DNA from: Chlorops oryzae
Taxonomy: Eukaryota; Arthropoda; Insecta; Diptera; Chloropidae
Direction: 5' to 3'
DNA length: 64,000 nucleotides
Assembly: GCA_020466095.1 (NCBI GenBank)
Contig: CM035806.1
Coordinates: 131,450,422-131,514,421, forward strand
The position numbers and the translations under genes were made by a program. A model generated the notes under the pieces. It was not told the origin of the DNA. It ran no database searches and saw only the letters and a list, made by a program, of their open reading frames with translations. Position 1 is the stretch's first letter; every line of letters begins with the position of its first letter. This document shows, piece by piece, positions 1 through 10,552 of the stretch.

Positions 1-37
1 ATTCAAACATGTCTTTAACAGCCATGCGTATTGTTTA

Positions 38-1061
38 CCCTGCGGGGCATGGAACCAATTTTAAATTATTTTAAAGTTAGCTTTTTAATAAGAACAACTG
101 GTTGATTAATCGACTTCCTTCCTTGGCTTCAACTCACTATTTTAACGTGAGCGATAGTACTAGTGCAATAGTCAATTGATCGTTCCTGCATGACCTTGTA
201 ATATTAATAATACTTATCTGGCTACTTTTTTATCGTATGTTACTTGAGTCATGGAACCAATTAAATCATGATTTAAAGTTAGCTTACTAAGAAATGTTCA
301 ATAAATCTACTTTCTTCTTATTGAACTCACTATTTTACGTGGCGATGTTAATATAATTTCTTCAACTGAATTAGTATATTTTAAACTTTCTTCACTGTTA
401 TTAGTTGACTTGAAGTTTTACAGAAAACGAACAAAATTAAAGTTGTTACAACATGTTACAATAAAAAATCTACTTTAAACATTTAAAATATTGAAAAATT
501 GTATTTTTTTTCAGAAAGAATTAAGTGGTTTTAACTTTCATAACTGTGTAGGTATTTGAGCTGAACTTTTAATTATTAATTTTCTGAACAAAATAAGAGT
601 TCCTTACAACGTAGAAAAACAATAATTTAAACATTTATAAAATTGAAAAATGAATTTCAGAAAGCGAGTGGCTGATATCATCATTTTTAACTGTGATTGG
701 TTGACTATGAGCTGAAGTTTGTTTTGCGTATTAAACTACCTTTGACTGCAATTCGATACGATTTAGTAGCATCAGAACATATAATTAATTTATCGATATG
801 TGAAATGTTTTTAAGCGATGGCTGACGTACGTCATCAGAGCATTTTTACGGATTGTTGACTATGGAGTAAAGTTTCGGTTTGCGTATTAAACTACCTTCG
901 ACTGCAATTCATACCCTCGAATTATAGCATCAGAAATATATTATTTTCGTATCTAGTTTGGTTGATGTCTAGTTGACTTTTTAAACGATTTCTAATCAGT
1001 TGCGAAAAAGTTAGCTTATCATTAACTTATTTACTAATCGGTTGGTAAAAGTCCTGCAGGG
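38..1061. mobile_element. CCCTG-type TIR element with internal direct repeats
   Basis: The left end is CCCTGCGGGG and the right end CCTGCAGGG, each next to TA. Two tandem duplications lie inside. One has a period of about 200 bp: CATGGAACCAATT and AACTCACTATTTTA recur at 48-150 and 249-345. The other has a period of about 154 bp: GCGTATTAAACTACC recurs at 726 and 880. No coding frame is seen. The termini match those of 20079-20506. Confidence 0.6.
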
Positions 1062-1166
1062 TAGGAGCAAATTTCTCTACACACGTATTTAAAAAACTTT
1101 TATCAAAAAACACGTAAAATAGTTTTCATTAGATTTTAAATAATATATTTAGTCCACCCGAATTAG

Positions 1167-1239
1167 GTTTCTCCGTGGCGTACGGGTAGCGTATTCGCTC
1201 AGCAATCCGAAGGGCTCGATATCAAATCCTATAGCAGGC
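1167..1239 (+). repeat. tRNA-like module (degenerate)
   Basis: TCTCCGTGGCGTACGGG (box-A-like) and GGCTCGATATCAAATCC (a damaged box B) match modules at 42091 and 56288. It is paired with a minus-strand module at 1489-1530. Confidence 0.5.
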
Positions 1240-1488
1240 GAATGAAATGTGTGAAAAATGGGAATTTTTTTCAAGTAAGTACAAAAATATAAAAGGAAAA
1301 AAGGGACAGGTAGAATGAAAAAGCTTAGCAGCCGTATAAATAAAAGAAAAGAGAGGGCCCCATCCCGGCTTTCCAAAATGTTTTTTTTTTTTTTTGCATA
1401 AAATGTTAGTTTTAAAGCTTTTTATTCCTGTAAGGTTTTTAAATATTATATATATAAATGTTGTTATTATTTAAAAAAAAAAAAATAT

Positions 1489-1530
1489 GCCTGCCTGACC
1501 GGGGATCGAGCCCGCCGACTTGGGATTTGC
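1489..1530 (-). repeat. Antisense tRNA-like box-B module
   Basis: The minus strand reads GGCGGGCTCGATCCCCGGTC, a tRNA T-arm-like end next to an A-rich tract at 1471-1485. The layout (sense module, about 300 bp, A tract, antisense module) repeats at 42091-42450 and 56288-56930. Confidence 0.5.
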
Positions 1531-1980
1531 TACTACTTTCGTATTTAAACTTTTTTACTACGCTTGTGGTTATTTTAACTACGTCCGTTAATAGAGCCAA
1601 ATCATTGCTGTTCGTAGTTAAATTAACTACGTTTTTGTTATTTTTACAACGATTTTTAGCTCAGTGTAGAAATAATATGGGTATTCAATCAGACCTTGAA
1701 CTTAGTGAACTTTGAGAACTTTTTAAACAGACATCAAAACTTTCATGTATTTTGACAGTTAACGCAAAGAAGTTCTCAGAGTTCACTCCTTCGAGGGTTC
1801 GAATGAATACCGATAATAAATAAAGTACGCTGAATATAATAGCGATATTTTATTTTTTGGAATTGGCTCAATTAAGGAGATTTTTGCGTTTCAAGGTGGA
1901 TCCCTAAAGTATGCAAGCATAATTTTCTTTTTTACTTTAAACTTCAGAACTCTCAGTTGCTGGTAACTTTCTTTCCCACT
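1531..1980. other. Unclassified, GTTAACTAC-rich sequence
   Basis: TTAACTACG and its inverse recur at 1575-1635, and GAACTTTGAGAACTTT/AGTTCTCAGAGTTCAC form a loose inverted repeat at 1706-1786. It probably contains the right arm of an element holding the tRNA-like pair at 1167-1530, but no ends could be set. Confidence 0.35.
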
Positions 1981-3297
1981 ACGCCGCACAGTGTCGCGTC
2001 ATCATACATTCTTTGGCAAAAAATAGAAGGAATTGCCCTAGAGCAATGAAATTTGGCATGGACATTACGTTTGATAAGATGAAGAAATTTTTAAAAAATT
2101 AGCAACATACAACCACCCCGCCACCCATCCCCCCTTGTAACGAAAACTCCAAAATTTGGAATTTTGGCGCTATAGGTTTGAAATTCAGCACATGGATTCC
2201 TTTTGACCACAAATATTAGAAACATATAGAAAAAGCGGGTTGCCACGCCCACTTTTTCGGCCACGCTCACTGAAAGTTGGCAAAAAAAAAAAACAATTAG
2301 GAAGTGCCCTGCAATTTGTATGAAAAAGTTTGCAGGAATTGGTAAATGTGGTACTTGTTGAAAAGTTTAAACACATATTTATCACGAAACTATAAAAAGA
2401 ATTAGTCCAATTCTTGGAAAACAAGAAATGCACTATGACAAAAACATCGAAGTTCAAACGAAAAGTTCAGATAAAAATTATACGTTCGAAACTAGGATTC
2501 GCCCGACTCCTTCATGCAGCATTGCTTAAAATCCTGAAATTTTACCCTTCGCTCCATCTTTGATGCAAACCATGTTTTAAGCTTCCTCCCCTACTTCTTA
2601 GACGTACCAATCCTTTACATCGATTGCATGATCAATGCAAAAAGCTTATAACAAATAATAAAAATCTGCCCACTCCCATGTCCACCTCCAATTGAAGGTA
2701 TTTATGTACTAAAAAATAGATTTGAAAAATAAAAAATTTTAATTATCTTCAGAATCACACGAAGTTGGTTGCGAAACGTTTGTTTTTAAAATCCACACGT
2801 CAAAAATTTCACCAATTTTAGTTCCTAATCCCGCTACAAAAACAAACATAACTTTCAACATTGCAGGCCATTGCAGCTGATTTTTGTTTTAAAAGTTAGT
2901 ACATACTCGCCATTATGATTTATCAAAAAACAAAAAAACGTTAAAAGCGACGGCGTTTCACATATGGGCTCAAGATGTCCAAAAAGAACAAAGTTGCCAG
3001 AAAATAGAAATGTCATTTTTTAATATGAAATATAAATCATAATGGTCGGACTACAATGTAACCAAAAAACGCATCTTACAAAATTGTGATTCAAAGTTAA
3101 ATTCGATTTAGAAATAAACAAGTGATTGGAAGTGCAACTTTTAAGGCGTGCTGGGCTTAAATGGCACTAGGTAAGAAGATTTTTGGTTTTGCTTTTTATT
3201 AATGGAGGTATTGTAAACCGGGTCCGAAAACTTATTTTTAACAAATCAAACCTTAGTTTTTGGCATTTTTGGCACCATTCGCGACACTGTGCGCCGT
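1981..3297. mobile_element. 1.3-kb non-autonomous element with GGCGCACAGTGTCGCG-type TIRs
   Basis: The left end ACGCCGCACAGTGTCGCG and right end CGCGACACTGTGCGCCGT are inverted copies. Inside is AT-rich, with CCACGCCCACTTTTTCGG near 2250, but no coherent coding frame. A second, inverted copy at 24199-24669 shows it is dispersed. The superfamily is not clear; I could not define a target duplication. Confidence 0.7.
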
Positions 3298-4840
3298 CTT
3301 GTCAAATCAGAACACAGCTCTTAAAGTTCTTTTTGAAAAAATTTTCTTTAAACTAAAAAAACTATTCAAAAAATCGAAAGTCACTACCCCTAAAATTATC
3401 CTTCAATTTTTTAAATAAATGTGATGGAATAAAATTGGAAAGAAGTACTAAATATATTCATTTTTTAATGAAGTTAGTCATAATTTTTAAACGGCGATAT
3501 CTCAAAAACTAGAGCCAATCTAAAAAAAAAAAAAAACAGTTGATGGAACGGAATTTAGAGCCCCCGAATTATTTTTAACAGATTTCTCTGCATGTTGTCA
3601 GTAAAAAAAAAAAACGTACAAAATTCGAGCACAGTGTAATTATCCTTATATCGATAATGAGAATCCGTTCATATTTTGTAAATAATTGAAGCCACGTAAA
3701 TCTTCAGCAAGGTTTCTTCGCAAGGTCTCCCTTGATAAGGTTGATTTTTATTACTATGCCAAGAGAAAATACTTATATGTAACACTTAGTTTCTTGCGTT
3801 TGAATGCTTCAAAACCAAATTATTTAATTTTAAAATCATTACGAAGGGAGATTTGTTGAGGCAGTATAAAGATTCACCGAAATTTAAAATATTCTTACGT
3901 ATAACTTTGGGTGCCAAATTTAAATATTTCCACTTGCCCTATTTAATCGTATTAATTTCATTTTGATTTTGAAGTCGAAACCACTCAAAAGGAAAAAAAA
4001 ATATATACGTATATATCTATGTATAATATTATACGCATTGTAACAGCTCACCATAGCGATTAATTGTATAGCCGGACATTTCGAATGTCCTTTAATTTCT
4101 ATAGAAATCACAAGCGCACACAATAAAGATCTTACGAATTTACTGGGCAAGACCCTGACTCAGGACAACTGGAATAATTTGGCCCTCGAAAATGGAAAAT
4201 TTGTCGGACCGACATACGCGTATCTAAATGCTTTTCGGCAGTCAGTTAACACACGCAGCTCTTTGGATGGACTGGATTCTGTCGAGGCTGCTAATCACCA
4301 AACGCCACGCTACGCCACACGACGCCACGACACGCGACGCGACGCTACGCCGCTGCACTGCACCGCACCGCACGATACTTTACCCACTGAACACTGAACA
4401 CTGCACTTGGCTTCGATGGCTATGCGATGCGCTGGAAACGCTTTCGATTTCGGATTTATTGTTCTGTTCGGCCCTGCTCTGCGGTATCGCCAGTGCTCGT
4501 ATCTCGTGAGCTTAAAACGAACTACGAGATTTTCTGCTTTTGTGCAATTTTGAATTCTGTCATTTTGCCAATTTCGTTGCGAACTCGCAGTAAAAACGCA
4601 AAGAGTTTGCGCAGCTCATTTTTCATCATCATCGTCATAGTCATCATCTTCTTCCTCTTGCTTTTTTTTTGTGTCTAAGGTTTCTTTGGTTCTGTTAAAG
4701 TTTAAAAAAATTTTATGACAGAAAAGCGAAAAGCTCGAAGTTTTCTGTTCGTTTGCGTTTTTGATTTGTTGGGAGTCCCTTTTATTCTTCCTCCTTTGCT
4801 ATTTTTTCCTACTTAGTTGGAAAGAAGAAATGTTTTCATA
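3298..4840. other. Mostly unique AT-rich sequence with a GC-richer patch
   Basis: No supported gene. The part 4140-4500 is GC-richer and holds a cryptic repeat of CGCCACGA/CACGACGC type (4303-4370); short frames there are made by that repeat. 4628-4675 is a TCATCATCGTCA-like simple tract. Confidence 0.4.
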
Positions 4841-4904
4841 CCCAGCGTAAGCAGGGCATATTAGTTTCGTGCGAACTTTGTAATAACTAGAACTAAACTG
4901 TATA

Positions 4905-5399
4905 CAGGGTGTCCCAAGTTGAGTGTGTCAAACTGGAGGTGATAGGGGGGACCAAACCAAAAATTGTACGGGAGGAGGGGTCGCAAATGCACCCCTGAGG
5001 AGTTTTTTTTTCTCTTTTCAAAATTGTTGAGTTTTTCTTTTCAATTTGATACCATGGTTGCTAAAAAAGAGTTTCACAATCAATGCAAAACTAATGTTTG
5101 AAAATAATTATTTTGTATTTTCGACTCCCAGAAAAGTTATTTTAATCAAATTTATTGAGCACACTTTTAGGCAGCATTAGAAAACGAAAAATCTAAGAAA
5201 TTTAAAATTTTCTGAATAGTGTTTTAGTTTTACATAAACACCGCCTAAAAGTATGCTCACCAATTTAGTCGAATTCTTTCCGCGCCTCGAGCTCCTTACG
5301 AGTGCAAGACGGACCCCCTCTTCCCATACAATTTTTTTGTCCCTCTGGATCTCCCCTATCACCTCCTTCAGTTTGACACACTCAGCATGGGACACCCTG
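4905..5399. mobile_element. TA-flanked MITE with CAGGGTGTCCC ends
   Basis: The ends are CAGGGTGTCCCAAGTTGAGT and the inverse with small differences, next to TA on both sides. Arms include CTGGAGGTGATAGGGG and its inverse near 5355-5375. It sits within the mini-me-like repeat. A half copy lies at 31690-31811. The frame across its right part is not a gene. Confidence 0.88.
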
Positions 5400-5407
5400 T
5401 ATATATA

Positions 5408-5890
5408 CTAAGGTGGATCGATTTTGTAACCTCCAATTTCCCTAGCAGAATATTATTCTTTTGCCCATACTTAATAAATATGCTGAAGAAACTATAGGTC
5501 AAATGTGAATTTTAATCTTCCGCTTTTGCAAACAAAGGTTTTTCATGCTATATTCGATTTATTTTGGTCATCATTGTTGGTGAAAACATCTCAAAAAGCA
5601 GAGAAACAATCACTTCAACGTCCTTCAAAGCTCGAGCCATTGAAAAAACTTTATAACTTCTTTAACAACTATCTTAAAATGGCCAATTTATGATGATTGT
5701 TCGAGCAAAATTTTATTATTTCTCATGCCTAAAATTATGCTAATAATCAAAATAAGACAAATTCAACTTAAAGAAATGTTTGATCAGGTAAAAATTTCAT
5801 TACTTTGTAGCATGCTTTTAGGCATATTTAAGATGGACTTTCTTTTTAGAAAGCGGAAGAAAAAAATCGGGTTTGACCTATGGTTCAGGA
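5408..5890. repeat. GGTGGATCG-family element, rearranged copy
   Basis: AAGGTGGATCG at 5411 matches the end of 49762-50197. The inside at 5796-5880 (GCATGCTTTTAGGCATATTT) matches the inverse of 49890-49945. No clean right end is present. Confidence 0.55.
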
Positions 5891-6500
5891 CCGAGAACTG
5901 AATCGATTTAGACATGCTCGTCTGTCCTTCTGTGCTCGAATCTCCTCCACGCCGAAGTTTGGCACAGGTAGATCGGGTCCCGAGTGTGATCGTAAGTGAA
6001 AACTGGAGACGTCGGCCCGCTGCCACACCCACAAATAAATTTAATGTTTATTGAGTAAAAAACGCTTATAACTCGCGTGCCACGCAATACAAATAATTGA
6101 TATTTGGAACACCAGTAAATTAATAAAAGAGACGTATCGTAGGAAAAAATGGGCATCGTTTTCTTGAAGCCACGCCCAGAAATGTGCCCACAAATAATGG
6201 TTTATCTTTACTTGCGTATGGAACGGCGTAGGAGCTTCAAATTTCAAATATATATAGGTTAACCAAGATGTATCAGAGGTGTGTGGAAGAAATGTGTGCA
6301 CTCCGGCCACTGCCACGCTCACAGATGGAGGTTTTTCGTAACTTCCGAAGTAAAAAGGGTTGCGAAAGCTTCCCCCATAAACATGGATTTTTTTTTATAA
6401 AATGTGTACAGAAAGACAAAACATAATGCGTCAATATTGTCGGGACGCTGGGTATACCGGATTCGGGTTTGACCGATTTTAGCTTTCATACTTGTTTTTT

Positions 6501-8119
6501 AATTTTTTTTATTTGAAAAGTTTAATTTTCTAGCTATCAAAAATGTCTTAGAATGAAGAACAATATAAAGGAGAAAATTTGGAAAAAAGAAAAAAAAAAT
6601 GCAAACGCACAAAAGTATGCTTCAATTTGATGAGTTTTCCATCCTTGAGTGTTATTGCTGTTTCTGCTGCCGAATGCGGTCAATATGGAACATATAGTTA
6701 TGGAAAAATGAAAGCTGAGATAATTTATTCACGCATTGATGATTTCGCTCATAACACGGTGCAACACGTAAAATGTTGACAAAGTTTTGACTGCAGATCT
6801 TGAAAGTACATGATAAATGTAGGAAATCCCTATATTTAGTTTTCCTAGTTTTGCTCGTGTTCAAATATAATTCGATTTTGAAAATTGTGTCCGCGACTTA
6901 AAATACACAATTTTGTGCTTTTTCTTATGACTTTATCTCGTAAATCGTTTAATATTATATTTTTAAATATTGATTTTGATTTCGTAAGCTTGTGCGAAGC
7001 AATGAAAATAAGTGACGTCAGATTTGATTTTTTGAAATATAACATAAAATTCGTTTTACAATTTAAAAATTTTTATTTAAGAAGAATATTTTTAAAAAAT
7101 ACACTTTTAAACATATAAATTGGTTTTCTTTAAAACAAAATCCAAAAAGTGCCTTAAAATGGGAAATATCCCTTAAATTAGAATTGAATCACAATTCTTT
7201 TTCAATTATAATTGAATCAAGTTGAGAATGCCAGTCAAATCGAATGCATTCATATGCAGCAGCAGCAGCAGCAGCAGCAAAATCCAATCAAAGTTCTTTT
7301 TGTCAACGCAAAATTATATATGCATAAAATGCAAATTAGACGAAAATTGAGTGGAATCGACGGGGAATGCAATTCAAAAATACGAATTTTGAATTTCAGC
7401 TCTTGCAATTCGAAGTTCCAAGTACTGTGTAGTCATTGGCAATAAACATCCATGAGTTCTCATTTCGATTGTTGATCCATAAAAAAAGCGATAGAATTTC
7501 TCAATAAATTGATCTCATGCCAATGAGGCTAAGAATTAATGAACAAATCGACACTGGACGGTGATATTTGTGATTCGTAATAGACTTAATCCTTTTAAGG
7601 AAAAGGGGGCTTTTCCTACCTATCAGGATGTTCACTTTCTGGCAAATTTGTTTTCCTCTCTGTGTGTCTGTCTGTATGTTGTTTCCTTAGCCCCAATTAA
7701 AAAAATTACCGTTGGAGAAATTCTCTAGCGCTTTTGATTTGAATGTACCTACATTTTGTCGTTTTCGAAACAAAATTTCCTTACGATAGTTCAAGACCTT
7801 CGATAAGAAAATTGTATAAGACAGAGCGATAGACAAATGGACGGACGGAAATGATGAAATCGAATCTCCTAACAATGCTGATCGATTTTGTTCACATTTC
7901 CTTGAGTGGTCTTAAAAGTAACACGTATAAAGAAGTAAAAAAGAGCTCTCGACAAGGATCGATCGGATTTGAAAAGTCACGAAAATGAATGCGTCGTGAC
8001 CGATGTCAATATGTATACGAATAGGTTGGCTATATAAAACAAGACAAAAAAAAACCTTAAACTTAAAATGGAAATGGAATTAGAAGTGGAAATGGGAATG
8101 GGAAAGAAAATAGAAGTAC
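6501..8119. other. Largely unique AT-rich DNA
   Basis: No supported gene or element. It contains a pure CAG run at 7257-7279 that gives a Gln stretch in a short frame with no other sign of coding, and A-rich tracts. Confidence 0.45.
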
Positions 8120-8342
8120 CTTTTTCGATTTGATCGTGAATACTGTTTTCCAATTCCGAAGCCGTTTCGCTTCGTCGCTTTAATGTGCAATCTGTTTTGC
8201 TTCTATTGTTAAGTGCTTTACGATTTGAGTCGTGCATTGCAAGGATATGTGTGCTCTGCTGTGATGTGCTCGTTTGTTCACCTAGAAGCGAATTGCTTTT
8301 TGTGTAACGATATTTTTGGTCACCATGACTTCTAGATGCCAT
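8120..8342 (-). CDS. Candidate first coding exon of an unidentified minus-strand gene
   Basis: An ATG-initiated reading frame of 74 codons plus one base runs to a possible donor GTACTT at 8119. The product is hydrophilic, rich in Ser, Thr, Lys and Arg (for example KRRSETASELENSIHDQIEK), with no domain I recognise. Base composition is less AT-rich than the flanks, third positions look codon-like, and the stretch is not part of any repeat seen elsewhere in the window. If real, it would be a 5' exon whose partners lie at lower coordinates or off the window; I found none. Past the presumed donor the frame turns into low-complexity hydrophobic sequence, as an intron would. It could equally be chance. 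Confidence 0.3.
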
Positions 8343-8400
8343 TTACGCTCAGATATTAAAAGCAAAAAAAAAAAAAAATATAAAAAAAAAACATTTATAT

Positions 8401-8598
8401 CAGTTGTCGGCAAGGCATAGAACAATTCTTCAAAATGGCAGCATATTTTTTCTTCGTCCATTTCGCTGCGAAAAATTTTTCTTGTGTATTGCGCTCACAA
8501 TGCTGTCTCGTCATTGTCTCATCAACGATTGAATGAAAGAGCTTAAGCATATGTTAGCCGCCATTTTCAACAATTGTTCTATGCTTTGTCGACCACTG
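8401..8598. mobile_element. 198-bp hAT-type MITE
   Basis: The ends CAGTTGTCGGCAAGGCATAG and (inverse) CAGTGGTCGACAAAGCATAG extend as inverted repeats through AGAACAATT and AAAATGGC. Flanks are ATTTATAT and ACTTATAT, a 7-of-8 target duplication as expected for hAT. Confidence 0.87.
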
Positions 8599-8923
8599 AC
8601 TTATATATTACTTAGTTCCAAGTTGTCCCCGCTTTAAGGAATTTTTTCAACCCAAAGAAGTGAAATTTAAATGCATTCATAAAACAACGACACTAATTGA
8701 ATCCGTCATTTTAAAAACCTCAAAGTCACTTAATTCGAATTTTTCAGGAACTCATAAAAACTGTTTCATTATAAAAAATAATGAGTTTCAATGGAATTTT
8801 TTGTGCTTAATTTAATATTTGAGCATTAAAAAAATTCAAATACCGTATAAGCTTCACATTTTATTAACAGAAATAATTTCAAAAAACCTGAAAACCTGTT
8901 CATGACTTCAGCCCAAAATCCAA
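8599..8923. other. Unassigned AT-rich spacer
   Basis: No gene, element end or notable repeat seen. Confidence 0.4.
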
Positions 8924-9440
8924 CATTGCGAGAGCCCGATGCGAGAGCGCGAGACGAGACGCACAAAAAATTCAATACATTCAATCATACGGTTCAAGCT
9001 CCAATGTATCGCACTGCGAGACCTCGTATCGAGAAATTTTTTAAAAATTGAATATTTCTCGTTGCGAGGTAATTTGACAGGTTAATGATGTAGCTATTTT
9101 TTGAGTACTCGCCATTGGGTACTCGTTTAAACTTATAAAACCAAAACTGTTCATTGTTCCGTGAAAAAGAGCTTTTAAAATATTTCGTGAGCTTTGGTTC
9201 ATTTTGAAAATTTTTTGAAAATGTTTGAATATTTTGAATTAAAATTTAAACTCAAGTGATAGCGTATTATTTTTATGAGTACTCGGTACTCGTTAGATTG
9301 GTACTCGGTTCAAATATTGCATTACTAGAAGCGATGTTATGCTATCATCTGCGTGACGCAAAACTCTCATTGGAGATTGAAATGCGTCACGCAAAACATT
9401 TTCGTGACGTCGCGCACTCTCGCATCGGGCTCTCGCAATA
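8924..9440. mobile_element. 517-bp TIR element with CG-rich ends
   Basis: The ends are ATTGCGAGAGCCCGATGCGA and its inverse, continuing through GAGAGCGCGAGACG / CGTCGCGCACTCTC. Inside, GAGTACTCGGTACTCG-like short repeats occur at 9100-9310. No coding content; superfamily unknown because no target duplication is clear. Confidence 0.85.
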
Positions 9441-9489
9441 TTAGATTTTGCGCTTTATGTTGTTTTATCAAAAATTGGGGATAGTGTTA

Positions 9490-9659
9490 CAGTCGATATA
9501 TAACGAACTCCACTATAACGAATTACTTTCTATAGCAAACTTTCTGAAGGCTTTTTCTCTACATTTTGTCATGCCGTTCTATTTCCTTATAATGAATTAT
9601 CTCTGTGACGAATTTTTTTTTTCCGGTCCCTTGAAATTTGTTATTGATAGTTTCGACTG
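9490..9659. mobile_element. 170-bp pogo/Tigger-like MITE
   Basis: TA-flanked ends CAGTCGATATATAACGAA and (inverse) CAGTCGAAACTATCAATAAC. The CAGT...ATAACGAA form is typical of pogo-type termini. No coding content. Confidence 0.75.
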
Positions 9660-9783
9660 TATTTGATTTATTCAAAAAATGCTAACATTCATTTTATTTA
9701 TTGGTTATTATTGAAAATAATCTTATTAGCATTTTACATGTATTAATTTGTCATTATTTAATATGTTGAAGGTGCATAGTCAT

Positions 9784-10544
9784 CAGTGTTGCCAAAAAAA
9801 ACTGAGCAAAAATTACACAAAACGGACCTTTTTTGTAGAAAAAGTACGCACATATATATTTTTTTTGAAAAAGAAAAATCACAAAAACTAATGTAATTTT
9901 TTCATCATGGTAATATATTTATACAAGATAAATTTTTTTTAGGCAAAGACTAGACTATAAGACTAGTTTTGAGTATAAACTTATTAAAAATAATTTAACG
10001 AGCATTCAAATTCTTTCTATTGAATACTTTATATAACGAGCAAAATGACATAAATTTTTTTTTTCTGCACTCGGTTTAACGAGCAACATAAAAAATCAGT
10101 GAAAATCATATAGAGAAACAAAGAGGAATGCAAGAAATACAGCTCAATTCTGAATATTCCCGGGGAACGATATTCCGGGGAATTTACATTTCTCGAGACT
10201 AAAATTATCCTTTTTGAAATAGATAGGGTAAGGAAAATTATGAGTATGGATCAAATGCCCATTTCCACATATTTAAAAAAGATGAAGTTTACTGCCGAGA
10301 AAAGTCAATATCCCGGGAATCCGTTCCCCGGGAATATTCAGAGTCGAGCTGATCGTTAGCCCAGTTTCTAATTTTAAGCTTTAATCCAATCAAAGAAAAA
10401 CTGAAGTCGATAGTCTTGCAACTCGAATGGGGAGTTGAGCGAAATAGTACGCAAATCGACCTAAAATAATTTGGTACATAAAAAGTACTCAGGTGATTGG
10501 AAAAGTACGCAATGCGTACTAAAGTACACAAAACGGCAACACTG
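9784..10544. mobile_element. 761-bp non-autonomous hAT element
   Basis: The ends are CAGTGTTGCC and its inverse, with a perfect 8-bp duplication ATAGTCAT at 9776-9783 and 10545-10552. TTAACGAGC stretches (about 9990-10085) resemble pogo termini, and a second TIR element (10141-10350) is inserted. Subterminal ACACAAAACGG occurs near both ends. Confidence 0.9.
10141..10350. mobile_element. 210-bp TIR element with CCCGGGGAA motifs
   Basis: The ends AGCTCAATTCTGAATATTCC and (inverse) AGCTCGACTCTGAATATTCC are followed by CGGGGAACG on both arms. It lies inside the hAT element. CCCGGG is rare in such AT-rich DNA, so the repeat stands out. Confidence 0.75.
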
Positions 10545-10552
10545 ATAGTCAT

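Larger units (their letters stand above)
4841..6500 (+). mobile_element. Mini-me/DINE-1-like dispersed repeat (GTCY class), interrupted
   Basis: It starts TACCCAGCGTAAGC and its 3' part ends CTTTCATACTTGTTTTT. It shares GATTTAGACATG followed by a short GTCTGTCC block (5905-5932) with copies at 18059 and 63476. Motifs such as CCACGCCCA at 6171 are common in this fly repeat class. A TIR element (4905-5399) and a GGGTGGATC element part (5408-5890) are inserted. The class name is from memory of fly repeats; Helitron origin is not shown here. Confidence 0.55.

Noticed and set aside
4179..4509. Frames rich in His, Arg, Thr
   Set aside because: Produced by the cryptic CGCCACGA repeat; the two overlapping frames both stay open because the repeat lacks stops.
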